A stretch of 64,000 bases of DNA from Geosiphon pyriformis (GCA_016748015.1 JAAOMT010000571.1:1057095-1121094), one strand, 5' to 3'; shown: positions 1-11,910, counted from the first letter of the stretch. Made by a program: numbers and translations. Notes: generated from the sequence alone by a model not told the origin.

Positions 1-2
1 TC

Positions 3-3000
3 TTTGAAAATTTTCACAGAATACGCTTTAACTTCGACAAGAATCAGTCATCCACGCTCGATTGGCATCAAACTTATATTCCTTTTGAGAACGACGATAA
101 TCCACAAGATAAAGAAAGAGATATTGATATTCCTGATTATCGCGATATCGAGAGAAAAGAATTTGGCGAAAAACAAATTAAACCCACTCAAGAGGAGGGC
201 TTAACATATGAGGAATATTTACGTCAAAAGAATAAAGATTTTAGTGTGCAATTAGATAAGGTATTTTTATTTGCGCTTTTTTTCTTGATGATAGATAATC
301 AAAGTTAAAGGCAGATATATATATACATATATATACTTTGGAAATTTTCAGGAGCCTCATAACATAAAACTCTGGCTTCAATTCATCGATTTTCAAGATG
401 AAAGTGGATTGTTTGGTAAGAAAGTCAGTAGCTCCTCGACACGAACCAGCATCAATGAAATCAAAATCAGTATATTTGAAAAAGCTTTGAGTAAGAATTC
501 TAATAATGAAAAGCTTCTATTGGGCTATCTGAAATGCTGTGAGCAAATATGGGAGTAAGTTGCCTGTCACTAGAACAGTTGAAGGATTCCAGTGAATATA
601 GATGCATCAATTTTTGCACTTAATCAATATTTTCAATTTTTCAGTGTTCCTAAACTACTCACCAAGTGGGACCAGGTCTTAAAAGAAAACTCACGTACCG
701 TGAGCCTCTGGATAGAATATCTTAATTTCAGGCAGACGAATCTTGCCTCATTTTCTTTTACTCAATGTATCGAAGTGTTTGAAGAATGTTTAGGTGTACT
801 TAGAAGAGAGGCAGAAATATCCAAAGATCTTGAAGGTGGATAAAAGTCATATTTGCAATTCTAATTCTCATTTCCTTTACGATCCAGTTAAATGTTTCCT
901 TTACAACTTCATAGAGCGGACGAGTACCGAAAATATACTTGTTCATATTTTCTTACGATTTTGTATTTTTCTCGCTCAGTCTGGTACGTATTACTATAGA
1001 AGAATTCAAAAGTCGTTTTTGTTACTAATAAATCAATTTTGATCGTAATTTGAAGGGTACATAGAGAGAGCGTATGCATGCTTGCAAAGCATAATGGAAG
1101 TGACTTTTTTTACTTCTGAAAGCTTACAATCTTTGAGTTTTGATGAACGCCTCCTTATATTTGAGAAATTCTGGGAGTCTGAGGACCCACGGTTTGGAGA
1201 AAAAGTGTGTAGAAATCTCTAGATTGCTCTCGATATTTTTAAAATCAAGTTTAGATAAAATTTTGAACTCCAGGGGGCAAAGGGGTGGTCTTATTATGAA
1301 ACTCGATGTGAAGAAGATGATGAATGTGAAAAAACTGAGTGGGCTTCTAATGAGCAGCTACCTCAAGCTGACGAAAATGGTGAGGACATGACAATAAAAG
1401 ATTACAAAAAACGCAACTTATTAATTTCACAGTTTGAATCTACAATAGCGGACAGCTATCAAAATTGGTTAGCCGCTGAAACAAGCTTAGAAAAAGCCTA
1501 CCAGCTCCCCTTACGTTCAGGTAAGAAATTGGCCAGTCGGGTTAATAAATACATTCAGACGAATCTTCCATGCTTACATATTCAATAATTATAAGATGCA
1601 CAAGCAGACCTTAAAATCGATGATCCTTACCGAATCGTTTTATTTGATGACATTAAAAAATACCTTTTTGACCTCACTTCCTCCGAAGCAAGAATCAATA
1701 TGATATACGCTTGCTTTAATTTTCTCCGCTTGCCTTTTAATCCTTGCCGATCTTCGAATCACTCTTTTGTTGCCGATTCATTTTTGCATTCTGAAATGGC
1801 TAATGAAAGCCTTGCGAATGCCAATTTTTGGCCGTCAACTCACAAATCAGACATTCCTTCTGGGCTTGTCAATGATATTTACGGCGTAATAATGGATCGC
1901 GAAATACGCTCAGAAGAAAAAAAAATATGGAAATTTCCATTGAAAGCATTTCCACAAGACCATGATAACTTATTCCCATCTAAACATTGGTTCTGTATCT
2001 GCGAAGAAAGCACGCTAGTTGACGTTAATTTGGCTTTTGCTAGGTAAATAATATAAGACTACTGCTGCGTTATAACCTGCTACAATCAAATAAGTCTTTA
2101 TCCTCTTTTTTTAATAGGAATGCGTTTAATCAAATCTGCAAGGTTTTTTCAAATACCGACTTAAATTTATGTAGCCTAGCTCTCGAAAGCTCCGTAGACA
2201 CAAAAAACGGGTAAATAATAATTTCAGCTTGTGTTGATATTGAAAATTATATTCAAGAAGTCAAATACTTTATATAGAGGGCGAAAGTATGCAAAAGAAA
2301 TGCTAAAAACGGAACGTTTGAATCTTGCTCTGTGGAACGGTTATGCTCAATTGGAGAAATCCCGAAATAATTTTGCTGAGGTACTTCATGCGGCTCGCCT
2401 GAAAATTAGCTTTGAAATTTCGTTCAACTTATTTTGTTTGTATATAATAGGCCCGTAGAGTTTACATAACTGCGCTTTCAATGTATCGTTCCTTCCCTGA
2501 GCAGCATCAAGTCGATGCACCATTACTTTATAAAATGTTTGCCGAAATGGAGATTGAACAAGGGCGCCCAAACACTGCTTTAAGTAAATTTCACATATTA
2601 AAAGTAATAGTCTTATGAATCTTAAGTATGGTAATAACTCCTTATTTATTGATTGTTTTTTAGATATTCTTGTGATGTTAACAGAAGAAAAAGGTTCAAT
2701 GGGTAAATAAAACATCACTTACATCTCACAAAATAATCTTTATCAGTCACCAATACTGCTCATACCGTTTACTATGAATATCCAGATTCAATTTCTAATC
2801 AGGATATGATGGCCCCTTCGCCAACGAGATTGCTAAAAGCGCGTAAGGTAACAAAATGTTCAACCGAATATCTTCCCTGATCTCCACGATTAATCAATTC
2901 TTTTGGGTCGGATTAGTTTTACGAACAACGAATAGCAGATCTTTCTAATTTGGCCGCTTCTCAAGATGCTTCAAGGAACGTTATACACATATGTGTCTGC

Positions 3001-4060
3001 TTCGCTTTGCTTGAACATCTCAGTCAGAATTTAAATGAAGCATGCAAAATCTTTGAGCTGATACTAGCAGAGTTGATGATCCGTAATGCGAGCGACACTA
3101 TCGAATGCGAATTGATCTATGTGGCATATCCTTTTCTATGAATCCTAAGAATGTTTTTAGTTTCTGCAGAATTATCTTCCTTGACCTGAATAATATTCAC
3201 TTATATCAAATTAATCTATAACTATTCCATTTCGGGTGCCGCTTATCGCCCTGCGCTCTTACGCGAGGTGCTTGAACGAGCGTTAAAATTTTTTCCAAAT
3301 AACGTGGAGTTTTTGTCTTTGTACTTTTACAACGAAGCTCGCACCAAAATTCAAAATCGCGTTCGTCGATTTTATGATAATGCTTTGACCAAGTGAGTAC
3401 AATTTGAATTAAATTGATCTCTGTGATTGATTGAAGTTCATATTTCTTATATTTTGGCAGGAAACCAACTCACGTACTCTGGACTTTTTCGATATTTGTG
3501 GAGCTATACCAACATAAGCCTTTCAATCAACACATTGTGAGGTCATTGTTTGAAAGAGCTTTGGAATGTTCCACGTAATTTCCTTTTCATTTACACTCAA
3601 AGTTTATATTTTGGTTTCTTTGGATTCATTTTAATGTTTCTTTCTTCTCAGTTCTCGAAATTCAATTGCACTATGGATTTTATATCTTAATTTCGAGATT
3701 AAATACAACAGGCTGGATCGAGCAAAGGCTTTATACTTTCGTGCCATAAGAGAATGTCCATGGTCTAAAGGTAATATTTCCCAAGATAAAATATTAAATA
3801 ATACATGAGGTTTTAATTGAATCTATTAAAAATATAATGCTGATTTTTATTCTCCAAAAATTATTATAGAAATTTATCTATTCGCCTTTCGCGTCTTACG
3901 ATCCATATTCACCACTGATGAATTAGATGAAGTGATGAATCTTATGCTGGAGAAAGAAATACGATTGCGTGTATCTTTTGAACGATACGTTGACGAGAAT
4001 GATAAAACGTACGAGTTGATGGATGTGGATTCTAGTCAGTTTGAAGTGTCAGCAGAATAG
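3..4060 (+). CDS. NRDE2: NRDE-2 family protein, 5' end outside window
   Basis: The 3' part of a spliced gene for an NRDE-2 family protein. These are nuclear HAT/TPR-like helical-repeat proteins that work with the exosome-targeting helicase MTR4 and splicing factors; the C. elegans member acts in nuclear RNAi and S. pombe has Nrl1. Exons read from GT-AG signals and phase: 3-260, 352-554, 645-835, 915-983, 1056-1204, 1274-1520, 1596-2043, 2118-2210, 2278-2380, 2451-2583, 2664-2702, 2747-2847, 2917 to about 3127, about 3208-3392, 3461-3574, 3652-3770, 3870-4060 (stop TAG). Family-typical stretches include EPHNIKLWLQFIDFQDE, FRQTNLASFS, GAKGW, DDPYRIVLFDDI, APLLYKMFAEME and AYRPALLREVLERAL. The exon 13/14 junction near 3127-3208 has no clean AG acceptor in frame and is unresolved. 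Identification is firm; RNAi function here is not shown. Confidence 0.9.
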
Positions 4061-4635
4061 TGTAGAGCCTTTTCCACATCTTTCCATCAAATCTAGACAT
4101 ACATGTAATTAATTTTTGTAAAATCACTTGATTTGAGGCTGAAAATCAGAAGAAATTATTTTTCACAAATCTTTATCCAGGATTTATTCTTTGCATCAGG
4201 ATTTGAATTCGAGAAATAGTTAAAAGAAAACTCTATGTGCTTGGTATTTGATCATAAACTAACAAACAAATCAAAATTCTTGATTTTAATTCATAAATCA
4301 ACATATTTAATAAATAAGATTTTCAATATTTTCTTTCACAAGCAGATTTGCTATAAATCTCATGAACCCACAATAAATCTAAACTTACCATTTACAAAAG
4401 ATTGATTATACAATAATATTTTTATTGATCTCTGTAAAAAAATATTGAATTAATGGAGGGAATGCAATTAACAATAGTAGTTTAGCTTGGATGAAAATTT
4501 TACCTCGAAAATAAAACTGGAACTCAACGTCGAGAATTTTAAATGAAATGGACGACTTCAGGCGTACTATTATATTAAGAAACAATTTTAATGAGCATCT
4601 CAAAGAAAAAACAAAAACAATTAAATCATTTTTAC
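4061..4635. other. intergenic region between convergent NRDE2 and ARPC4
   Basis: AT-rich DNA holding the 3' UTRs of both convergent genes and probably the last tiny ARPC4 exon (candidates near 4406-4603). No other coding signal, repeat or RNA gene seen. Confidence 0.5.
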
Positions 4636-5349
4636 CTTTGAAAGATAAGATTCGGCCACAATTCTAGCCTAAAAATTCGAAAAAGTTAGTATTGAAGTAT
4701 TGATAAGGTGGAATCATCCAAGATAATAATATCAAACCCTTGAATTTAAGCTTAATTTCATCTCAGAGATTTCCTTGTCTACTTCTTCCATAAACTGAAT
4801 AATAAAATCGACAAGTTTATGCTTGTACATTTGCTCGGTATGGAAATTAGTGATCAAGAAGCTAATATCATATCCCTATAATCCAGAAAAATATTTTCAA
4901 TAAGAAACTTTGAAATTTTGAAATTTTTTCATCACTCACTGGGATCGGCTTTCTTCGTAGAACGATAAAATTCTCGGCCCGTAACATCATGAACCTGGTG
5001 AATTTATGACATAGAATTCTTTCGATTTCGTCAGCCTGTTTGATTTTAATACTGATACGAATTGAATTGACCGAAGGTTCAATCAGCACTTTTTCATTCT
5101 CATTACGGCTAATAGTGAGTGGGTTCAAGACGACTTCACGTGATTTTCTTTAAAAGTTTATTGTAGTCCGTGGAATTTAGAAGACATATTAATGACCTAA
5201 AGAAAAGTACCATTCGTGATTTTTGCTTACTGTGCTTCTACTTCCGGTTTATTATGTCGTTCCACAACTTGTGAAGGAAAGTTGGTCAGGCAGAGGGCAG
5301 CTGTAAGAGTTGAACGGACTGCTGTCAGGTAAGAGCGTAAGGTGTTTGA
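4636..5349 (-). CDS. ARPC4: Arp2/3 complex subunit 4 (ARPC4, p20), ends unresolved
   Basis: A core subunit of the Arp2/3 actin-nucleating complex. ARPC4 pairs with ARPC2 to form the scaffold that contacts the mother filament. Coding exons on the minus strand: 5349-5231 ([20 protein letters not shown] then [13 protein letters not shown]), 5147-4940 ([20 protein letters not shown], then [20 protein letters not shown] and RRKPIP), one from 4875 ([20 protein letters not shown], then [12 protein letters not shown]), and a short one ending at 4636 ([11 protein letters not shown]). Together these cover nearly the whole roughly 168-residue family length. The first exon probably holds little more than the start Met; ATG at 5606-5604 followed by GT is a candidate. 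The last few residues lie in an exon I could not choose within 4400-4600. The next gene upstream is also on the minus strand. Confidence 0.9.
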
Positions 5350-5897
5350 CTTTGGTAGAATAGAGTTTAACTAGTGAGTGTTTGAGCAGCTAAAAGAATG
5401 TGCAAGAAGGCTGATATAGGTTCCTAGGCTTCTGAAAGAGTTTCTCAATTCTGATTGTTTGAGCCGATTCAATTTTTGAGGCGTTTGTGAACTCCAAGCG
5501 ATACATGCAAAGTTGAACCCGTGGGTCCCTTTAAACCAAGCCGTTTGCACTTAGCATTTTCCCATAAAGCACCGAGTAACATTTTTAAAAATCTAATACC
5601 AACCATAGTGAGGAAAACGGAAACGTTCCGATATTAGGTCAACAACAGATTGTGCCAATAAAATATTTGTAGGGCTGTTGATTCAACATATCAATTTTCA
5701 GTTTAACATAACTTTTGACATTCATCATGGTACGTTATTATACAAGTCAAAATTCAAAGTCTTGATCATGAATCCCACTCAGAATTTAATTTAGATCCTT
5801 CTCTCATGGTATCTCTTCTACCTTCGGCGAATATAAAAGATTCTTGCAAAGACAAATTTTCTTAACCTACCTTATCACAAAGCTCCAATTAGCCTCT
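5350..5897. other. ARPC4 upstream region and bL31m 3' flank
   Basis: Holds the probable first ARPC4 intron and promoter, and the downstream flank of bL31m. A candidate ARPC4 start ATG lies at 5606-5604 (minus strand), directly followed by a GT donor. No other reading frame here matches anything I recognise. Confidence 0.4.
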
Positions 5898-6377
5898 TTA
5901 CTTCTTTTTACCCTTTCCTGGTTTAACTTTAGTCATTCCCTTGAGATCTGAAGCCGTCAACTCAGGAACATTCTCTTCAGATTCCATAAACTCTAAATCG
6001 TATTCAGAATCTCCAAACTTCTTGTGAAACTTTGATAATTGCCCACTCTCATCGTGTATCCCGTCTCGAGACTCTGGGTTCCATAATGGATGGTTTCTCG
6101 TATCTTTGACAAGTTTAATCACTGGTTTTGGTGAGGTGGAACGTATTTTATATGTGGCGCCATTAGTCAATATAATTTGTTGGGTGAAGAGCCCTGGCCG
6201 ACATTCAGAGAGTGGAGTTTTTGCTGGTTTGGGAGCATGCGTGTTCGGCATTAGAGGCCGTTTGGTATCTTGGGCTGCAGTCGTGCGGAAACTATGTGTA
6301 AAGTTTTGGAAGTGAAAAAGAGTATATCGAGTTGACTTTATTAGTTTTCTTGCGGTCAAGATTGTTGGGCAAGACAT
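5898..6377 (-). CDS. mitochondrial ribosomal protein bL31m
   Basis: Single-exon gene of 159 residues for the mitochondrial large-subunit protein bL31m (the yeast counterpart is Mrpl36). The start is the first ATG in the open frame, at 6377; only TTG lies upstream. The N-terminal 40 or so residues are rich in R/K/S/T and lack acids (e.g. TARKLIKSTRYTLF), as expected for a matrix presequence. The bL31 core follows: RPGLFTQQIILTNGATYKIR, then PKPVIKLVKDTRNHPLWNP. The C-terminus is acidic and ends in a basic tail, KVKPGKGKKK. It is longer than bacterial L31, as usual for fungal mitochondrial forms. The gene is divergent from LAMTOR3, with only 170 bp between the two starts. Confidence 0.85.
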   Translation of the reverse strand: MSCPTILTARKLIKSTRYTLFHFQNFTHSFRTTAAQDTKRPLMPNTHAPKPAKTPLSECRPGLFTQQIILTNGATYKIRSTSPKPVIKLVKDTRNHPLWNPESRDGIHDESGQLSKFHKKFGDSEYDLEFMESEENVPELTASDLKGMTKVKPGKGKKK

Positions 6378-6547
6378 GATGTGTTGGAGAAAATAGGAAA
6401 ATTTTTCCGTTAATTGGTAAATCTTGGCCAACTTAGTCTAGAAAATTCGAGATGTCATGTTGCATGAATTATAATCATGGATTAACTGAGAGAAACCAAC
6501 CTTTTAACATAGTCGGCCTTGAAGAATTTGCTCAAAACTTGGAAACA
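6378..6547. promoter_or_regulatory. shared divergent promoter region (bL31m / LAMTOR3)
   Basis: Only 170 bp separate the start codons of the minus-strand bL31m gene and the plus-strand LAMTOR3 gene, so both promoters must lie here or overlap the 5' exons. I see no TATA box that I would defend. Confidence 0.5.
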
Positions 6548-7295
6548 ATGGGAGAGGTACAAAACCGCTCATTTATATTCCAAAATTTCAACTTCAAGCA
6601 CCATTTGACTTAGCTATGCAACACCTACCTCAAAATGAAAATGGGCTCTGGTTCCAACCTTCCAGGAAATCCAAGCTTATATTGATAAATTATTGTCTAG
6701 GTACAAGTACCATTGCTTCCTCTGCTAAAGTCTAAAGTTATTTTGTTTTCAAGCATTTCACTTATATCATGCCCTCATTTACTTATACAGAGTGGACGGT
6801 TTAAAAGCAATCACAGTGACAGACCGCGAAGGGGTTATATTATTAAAAGGTACTATTAATTGAGGCCATCTCGCTCTCTCTGACACTAAACCTATTCAAT
6901 AAAGAAATCTCGGTGGTCTGTTAATGATTATAGCAATATGCCCCGAGGAAGAAAGCTCAACCTTCAAAGGGATATTCGAAACACAACCAGCTTTGTTATC
7001 GACAACTTTTGCGGTGGTCAGTGACCAAGCCTCCAAATTAGGTTTAAAAAAGAATAGGTCAATTGTGAGTGTATTTGGGAGTCATCAAATAGTGCAATTT
7101 AACCATACACCGTTGGTTACTACGTTAGTGGGAGATTCAAATGCCAACACAGGTACCCGCTAGTCAACATATTCATGTTTTGATAATGTATGCTGATTTT
7201 TTCTTTCTTTAGGGGTTCTGTTAGATCTCAACGATGAGTTAAAAGAGATGACAGAAGTAATTGCAACAGCTTTGCAAGAGCGCCAAAGTACCTAG
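6548..7295 (+). CDS. LAMTOR3: Ragulator subunit LAMTOR3 (MP1), roadblock-fold
   Basis: LAMTOR3 pairs with LAMTOR2 in the Ragulator/LAMTOR complex, which anchors Rag GTPases and TORC1 signalling on the lysosome or vacuole. Five exons: 6548-6556 (M-G-E only), 6666-6700, 6791-6849, 6934-7152, 7213-7295 (stop TAG). Splice phases join cleanly. The protein reads through family landmarks: VDGLKAITVTDREGVILLK, ALLSTTFAVVSDQASKLGL, KNRSIVSVFGSHQIVQFNH, PLVTTLVGDSNANTG and a C-terminal helix. Length is close to the usual 124 residues. The nine-base first exon was chosen because the frame upstream of exon 2 is closed by a TGA and a consensus acceptor precedes exon 2. LAMTOR subunits are retained in many early-diverging fungi but lost or very diverged in others. 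The gene converges on NDK with 46 bp between stops. Confidence 0.9.
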
Positions 7296-7341
7296 GAGCT
7301 TACGTGCCAATCCAATGATCATCTTTAAGATCTGTCTTTTA

Positions 7342-8480
7342 CTAGTTATCTGCCATAATCCAATTCCAATTTGGAGGCTTCCACTGAGTTATCTCACCTG
7401 GAGTGCTAAACCATAAGCTTATCTCTTTCTCAGCAGAGTCAAATGAATCAGATCCATGGATAATATTTCGACCAATGCTTGTAATTTTGAGGGCGGGGGG
7501 AATTTAGTTTCAATTTTTATGTACATTTAATGCTAAATATTAACTTACAACAAAATAGAGATAGGATTCTATTTACCTTATTGCGTATTCCCCTCTAATG
7601 GTTCCAGGAGCTGAATCTAAAGGATTAGTTGCTCCAATCATTGTACGACCTTGACGAATAACATCTTTGCCTTCCCAAACCTAAACATTGTTGTTGATAT
7701 ACCAAATAAATGTTTTGCTTTATATTTTTGAAGCCCAATTTCCAAATGCTGACCATTGCCACCACAGGTGCCTTGCCATCCGTTATATACTCTACCAATC
7801 CTCGAAAGAATGGACGTGACTTCAAGTCAGCATAATGCTGTTCAGCGAGCTGTTTACTGGGGACCAGGGATTTGATTCCAACAAGTTTATAACCACGCTT
7901 CTCAAATCGAGATATAATTTCCCCAACAAGACCGCGTGTCACACCATCCGGTTTCACCATAATAAATGTGCGTTCAGAATCAGTCCCCTTAATACCAGCG
8001 ATTGAGTTAGCTTCCATGTAAAGGGGTGACGATGTAGCTAAGAGACCATGAGGCCAATGTCACATAAGATAGTATAATTAAAAGGATTCTTCGGTAAGTT
8101 GAACCCACATAGCAAAAGACTTGCAATGTAAAATATGGCGCAAAGGAAAAGGTTTAATTAAACTCAAAGTTAAAATAATCACCATTGCAATAAGCATAGG
8201 CCCCCACCGAACTAGCCACGACAAAGAATCCTGAGATTTTCCTGAGAGTTGTAGGCGCTGTGGCGAAAATACTGCGACCAGCTGAAAAATTCCTGCTTGC
8301 TTTTACAAATAAAATATACATTTAAAAATTATCGAGATTTCAAGTTAAAGGTAAAATCATACCTCGCCCAACGTCAAATAAACTGATACGCTGCGGAGCA
8401 ACATTAATACTTGGAAAACTTCTGGCTACAAAATCGGAATTGATCAAACAAGTGGGGGTCATCGTGGGGAATAAAGCCAT
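7342..8480 (-). CDS. nucleoside diphosphate kinase with N-terminal presequence and membrane segment
   Basis: Transfers the gamma-phosphate of ATP to NDPs through a phospho-histidine. Minus-strand exons: 8480-8363, 8299-8183, 8037-7754, 7680-7577, 7477-7342 (stop TAG). The catalytic domain is complete: [16 protein letters not shown], then [49 protein letters not shown] and the active-site stretch [18 protein letters not shown]. Before it lies a long extension: a basic presequence ([13 protein letters not shown], then [19 protein letters not shown]) and one hydrophobic segment, [15 protein letters not shown]. This resembles mitochondrial NDPK-D-type proteins, so a mitochondrial inner-membrane or intermembrane-space location is likely, but it is inferred. 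The start is uncertain: in-frame ATGs at 8480 and 8462 are both possible. The donor GTCAGC at 7753 is unusual but the phase fits. Confidence 0.88.
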
Positions 8481-8880
8481 GAAGTCCCACGTGCACAAAA
8501 TAACGGAAATAATCAAGAAAGCTTTCCATGTCAATATATTATTATTAAATGTCCAGATATTGCACTTGTATTCAGTACACTATACTAGAAGTAAAACTCT
8601 CGCGCTAGTTTTGTTTACTGGATTTACCTTGCGTTCGCCTAACAAAAAGAGAAATACCAGTGAAGCGAGAATACATTATGCACCACTTTTCTCCGAGGTT
8701 TTGGAATAAAGTTTTTAAAATTGATATTATGCATATTTTATTAGATGATTTAAAAGTTGATCATTTTAATGGTTGATAATAATTTTAATTAAAATTTATT
8801 TATGAATACAAAAATATACAACTAATTGCAAATTAAAGTTTCAACCAACTCAAAACAAAAAATACAATTTTTATTTTTTA
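8481..8880. other. NDK upstream region grading into AT-rich repeat zone
   Basis: The NDK promoter should lie here. A plus-strand open frame at 8440-8709 overlaps the NDK first exon antisense and shows no recognisable family. From about 8.7 kb base composition becomes very AT-rich. Confidence 0.4.
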
Positions 8881-9060
8881 TTTTTTATACTTAGTACAAT
8901 ACCAAGTGTTCTAAACTAAATGCGGATCACGCGCTTTCTACATGTGACCAGCCACTTGGGCCAATCAAGACAACACTATACATTAATATTAACCATGGCA
9001 TCACCATCCAAACCAGAAAAAAACAACTTACACCAAATGTTTTAACAATACCAAGTAATT
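8881..9060. repeat. direct repeat copy 1 (GACCAGCCACTTGGGCC family)
   Basis: Matches 10500-10690 over more than 130 bp with shared blocks such as TGACCAGCCA and AAACCAGAAAAAAACA. This copy keeps more G and C than copy 2. Identity of the parent element is unknown. Confidence 0.7.
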
Positions 9061-10499
9061 GCATTATACTATCAACAAAACAGCAATAGTATTTTTAATA
9101 AATAATTAGTCAAAATTATTGTTTTTATTAGTTTACTTTTTTTTATATTAATTTTGTATTTAGATTTAAATAATCATATTCTATTATAAAAAATTATTAT
9201 TAAATTATACATAAACTTAACCAAAACAGATATAGCAAGTTTAATATTACCAAAAACTAAAAATGTTTTAGCAAATTATTTCTTAAAAATAATATTTTTA
9301 CATACAATTATATATAAATTACTATTAAATATACACAAAAATAATATTTATAATATTAATATTAATAAAAAAAATATTAAACAAAGACTTTTAATAGACA
9401 ATATAAGTTTTAACTAATAAATTAAATTTAATTTTGTCTAATTTATAAACAAATACATAGTTTAAAATTTTATTTTGTTATAATACAAACAAAAAATACT
9501 TAAATATAATATATTATATAAATATTTTCTTATTATAACTAACAATTTTTTATATAATATTTTTATTATATAAATATATAAACCAATCAAAAACTTACTT
9601 ATAAACTTAAATATTATATATTTATTTAGATATCAAATTATTAAAATATAAAACCAATTTATATTTTATATTATATAATTATTTACAATATTAATTTTAA
9701 ATTTTAAATATAACAAATAGTTTTATACATATTTTAAACAAAATATTAAGTATTTTTAAATATCATATTATTATTAATCTTAATATATTTTTTTATTTAT
9801 ACAAATAAAAAGTAAAAATTAAAAAAAAATAGTTTATTTAACTAATATATTAATATATTTATTTTCAAAAACATTAGAATAATTAATTAAATAACAAAAA
9901 TTTTATTGTTTTTTATAATATTTGCAATATATTATTATTTAATCTAATAATAATTACAAAAATTTAATAACAATAATTTTATTTTAATTATATAATTATT
10001 AAAAATAACTTAATTATTTAAATACATAATTATATTACAAACTAAAAAAACAAACTAAAACTAAAATACCAATATTTAAATTTATATTAATAAAAAATAT
10101 TAAAATATTTTCTGTAATTTTAAATATGGTTTAAAAATTTATTTATACTTTAATTAAATTTAAATTCATATTTTTTAGACTATTATAAATTATTATAAAT
10201 TTATTTAATAAATATACATTATAAAAACAAAAAACAATATTAAAAACCATATTAAAATTATTAAGTTTTTTTTACTAAAATCTGTAATTAATTTAAATTA
10301 TCTAAATATAAATTTTTTTAAAATTTAATTTTTTCTAATAATAAAAATACTTTTAGTTAAAACAAAAACTTTTTTTTATTTAATAATTAATTAACAAAAA
10401 TTATGCTAAATTTTTTTAATAAGTGTATTATTTTATAAAAAATATTATTATAGAAGCTACTTTATTTTTTACTTTTTTTATTTATTACAAGTTTTATAA
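9061..10499. other. extremely AT-rich DNA without coding signal
   Basis: About 1.4 kb of almost pure A/T with many homopolymer runs, between the two direct repeats. All frames are closed. I see no recognisable repeat or gene remnant; it may be a decayed transposon body. Confidence 0.6.
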
Positions 10500-10690
10500 G
10501 TAAAGTCCAATTGCTATTTAATATATAGACTTAAACTAAGTGGCTTAAACTAAACACAGTTTATACTCTTATTATATATGACCAGCCATTTGAGCCAAAC
10601 AAAACAATACTATATATTTATACTAATATAAGTATTACTATCTAAACCAGAAAAAAACAGCATATTTTGCACTTATTAAAACTAACAACA
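10500..10690. repeat. direct repeat copy 2, AT-drifted
   Basis: Same orientation as copy 1. Most differences from copy 1 are C to T or G to A (for example GCCACTTGGGCC became GCCATTTGAGCC). It abuts the truncated end of the minus-strand LINE fragment. Confidence 0.7.
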
Positions 10691-10779
10691 AAGAATTTCA
10701 AAACATTAAGCAAACAAATTACTCTATTTAATAATATAAACACTATACTATAAGACAAGTCTAAAACCAAACTATTATC

Positions 10780-11910
10780 TTTAACCAACTCAGTCTTTTC
10801 CATATTTACTCTATAAGCTGTTATTCTCATAAACAAGATAAACAAAAGTGCCTTAAACTAATTTATAAATGCCTAAATCTCATAATTTTTCATAGTTTTA
10901 GCTATACACACTGAATTTTTTCCAATTAAAAATGATCATCTTGAGACCAATTAATCTGTTTGGCTTAATTTGACAAACTTTATTACAGCTTTCTATTACA
11001 TTCTGATTAGTTGTATCTTGATTAACATATTTTGACTATACTTAATAACTGCAACAATAATTATTTCCTTTGGTGTATTTATATGAATTTTTTGATTATT
11101 ATAGTCTGATCTAATCTGATTTTTTGTTTTCTAAGATTACTATTTACTTTAATTTTTTTCTCTTTAGCCAATAATATAGTTTTGTTTATGTTCTTCTCTA
11201 ATGTAAACATAGATTTAATGATTCTTTTAAATTTTGAGAAAGTAATAATCTTTCCAAAATTATTGATTGTTGAAAAAAATTTTCTAATTATCTGAATTTT
11301 AATGGTCACTAATTTGTTCTTTATTGTAAAGAAGTTAATATTTAAAGCAAATAACTTCTTGATAGCAATTTTCACCTGAGTTTTAACAATCTTTGGGTTA
11401 ATTTACTTCTTGTTCAAAAAGATAAGTAAGTGAAAAAAAGAGAAAAACCTCATCATTATTATCTATATTATAGATCAAAAAGCTAATTAGAAAACCAAAA
11501 ACAGCATTAGCATCAATTCTTTTGGCTTTAAGTGTATTTATTCTAAAATCTAATTGACCTTAATTTTTACTATTAATATTATTATTAGTATCTATATCAG
11601 CAAATTAACCAGTAATTTTTTCTGAATTTCTAAAACTCAAATTCGTTTTATTACTAGATTGTTTAATATTGTCAAGTAACAACTTCTGTTTTTGAACCAA
11701 ATTCTTACTAACAAAACTTAAAACTGCAATTCTGGCTGACTTTTTTTTAGCACTAGAACCACTTATAGTAACAGCCAGTTCAACAACAAAAGGGTTTAGC
11801 AATTGAAAAATAGTAAAGTGTAAAACAGTAAAACAGAAAAAAAACTTTTTTTAGAATTTTTGCACTCTTTTTTGAGAATTTAAGATGAAAAAAAGAAATA
11901 AGTTTTTTTT
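10780..11910 (-). pseudogene. LINE ORF1 fragment, minus strand, 3'-truncated
   Basis: Decayed 5' part of a LINE ORF1 (gag-like) on the minus strand. Readable blocks: 11802-11605 (NPFVVELAVTISGSSAKKKS, KNLVQKQKLLLDN) and 11375-11079 (KIQIIRKFF, NINKTILLAKEKK). The same blocks occur on the plus strand at 12480-13190 in the complete LINE, so the two copies face away from each other around 11.9-12.37 kb. Homology fades near 10.8 kb, so this copy lacks its 3' part. That is opposite to the usual 5' truncation of LINEs and suggests loss by a later rearrangement. Confidence 0.7.

Noticed and set aside
2386-2718. 110-codon minus-strand open frame
   Set aside because: Lies antisense to NRDE2 exons 10-11 and shows no family features.
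8440-8709. 89-codon plus-strand frame beside NDK
   Set aside because: Overlaps the NDK first exon antisense; no recognisable domain and biased composition.
9061-10499. Organellar or viral insertion in the AT-rich stretch
   Set aside because: No rRNA, tRNA or organelle/virus protein text in any frame; neighbours are decayed transposons.
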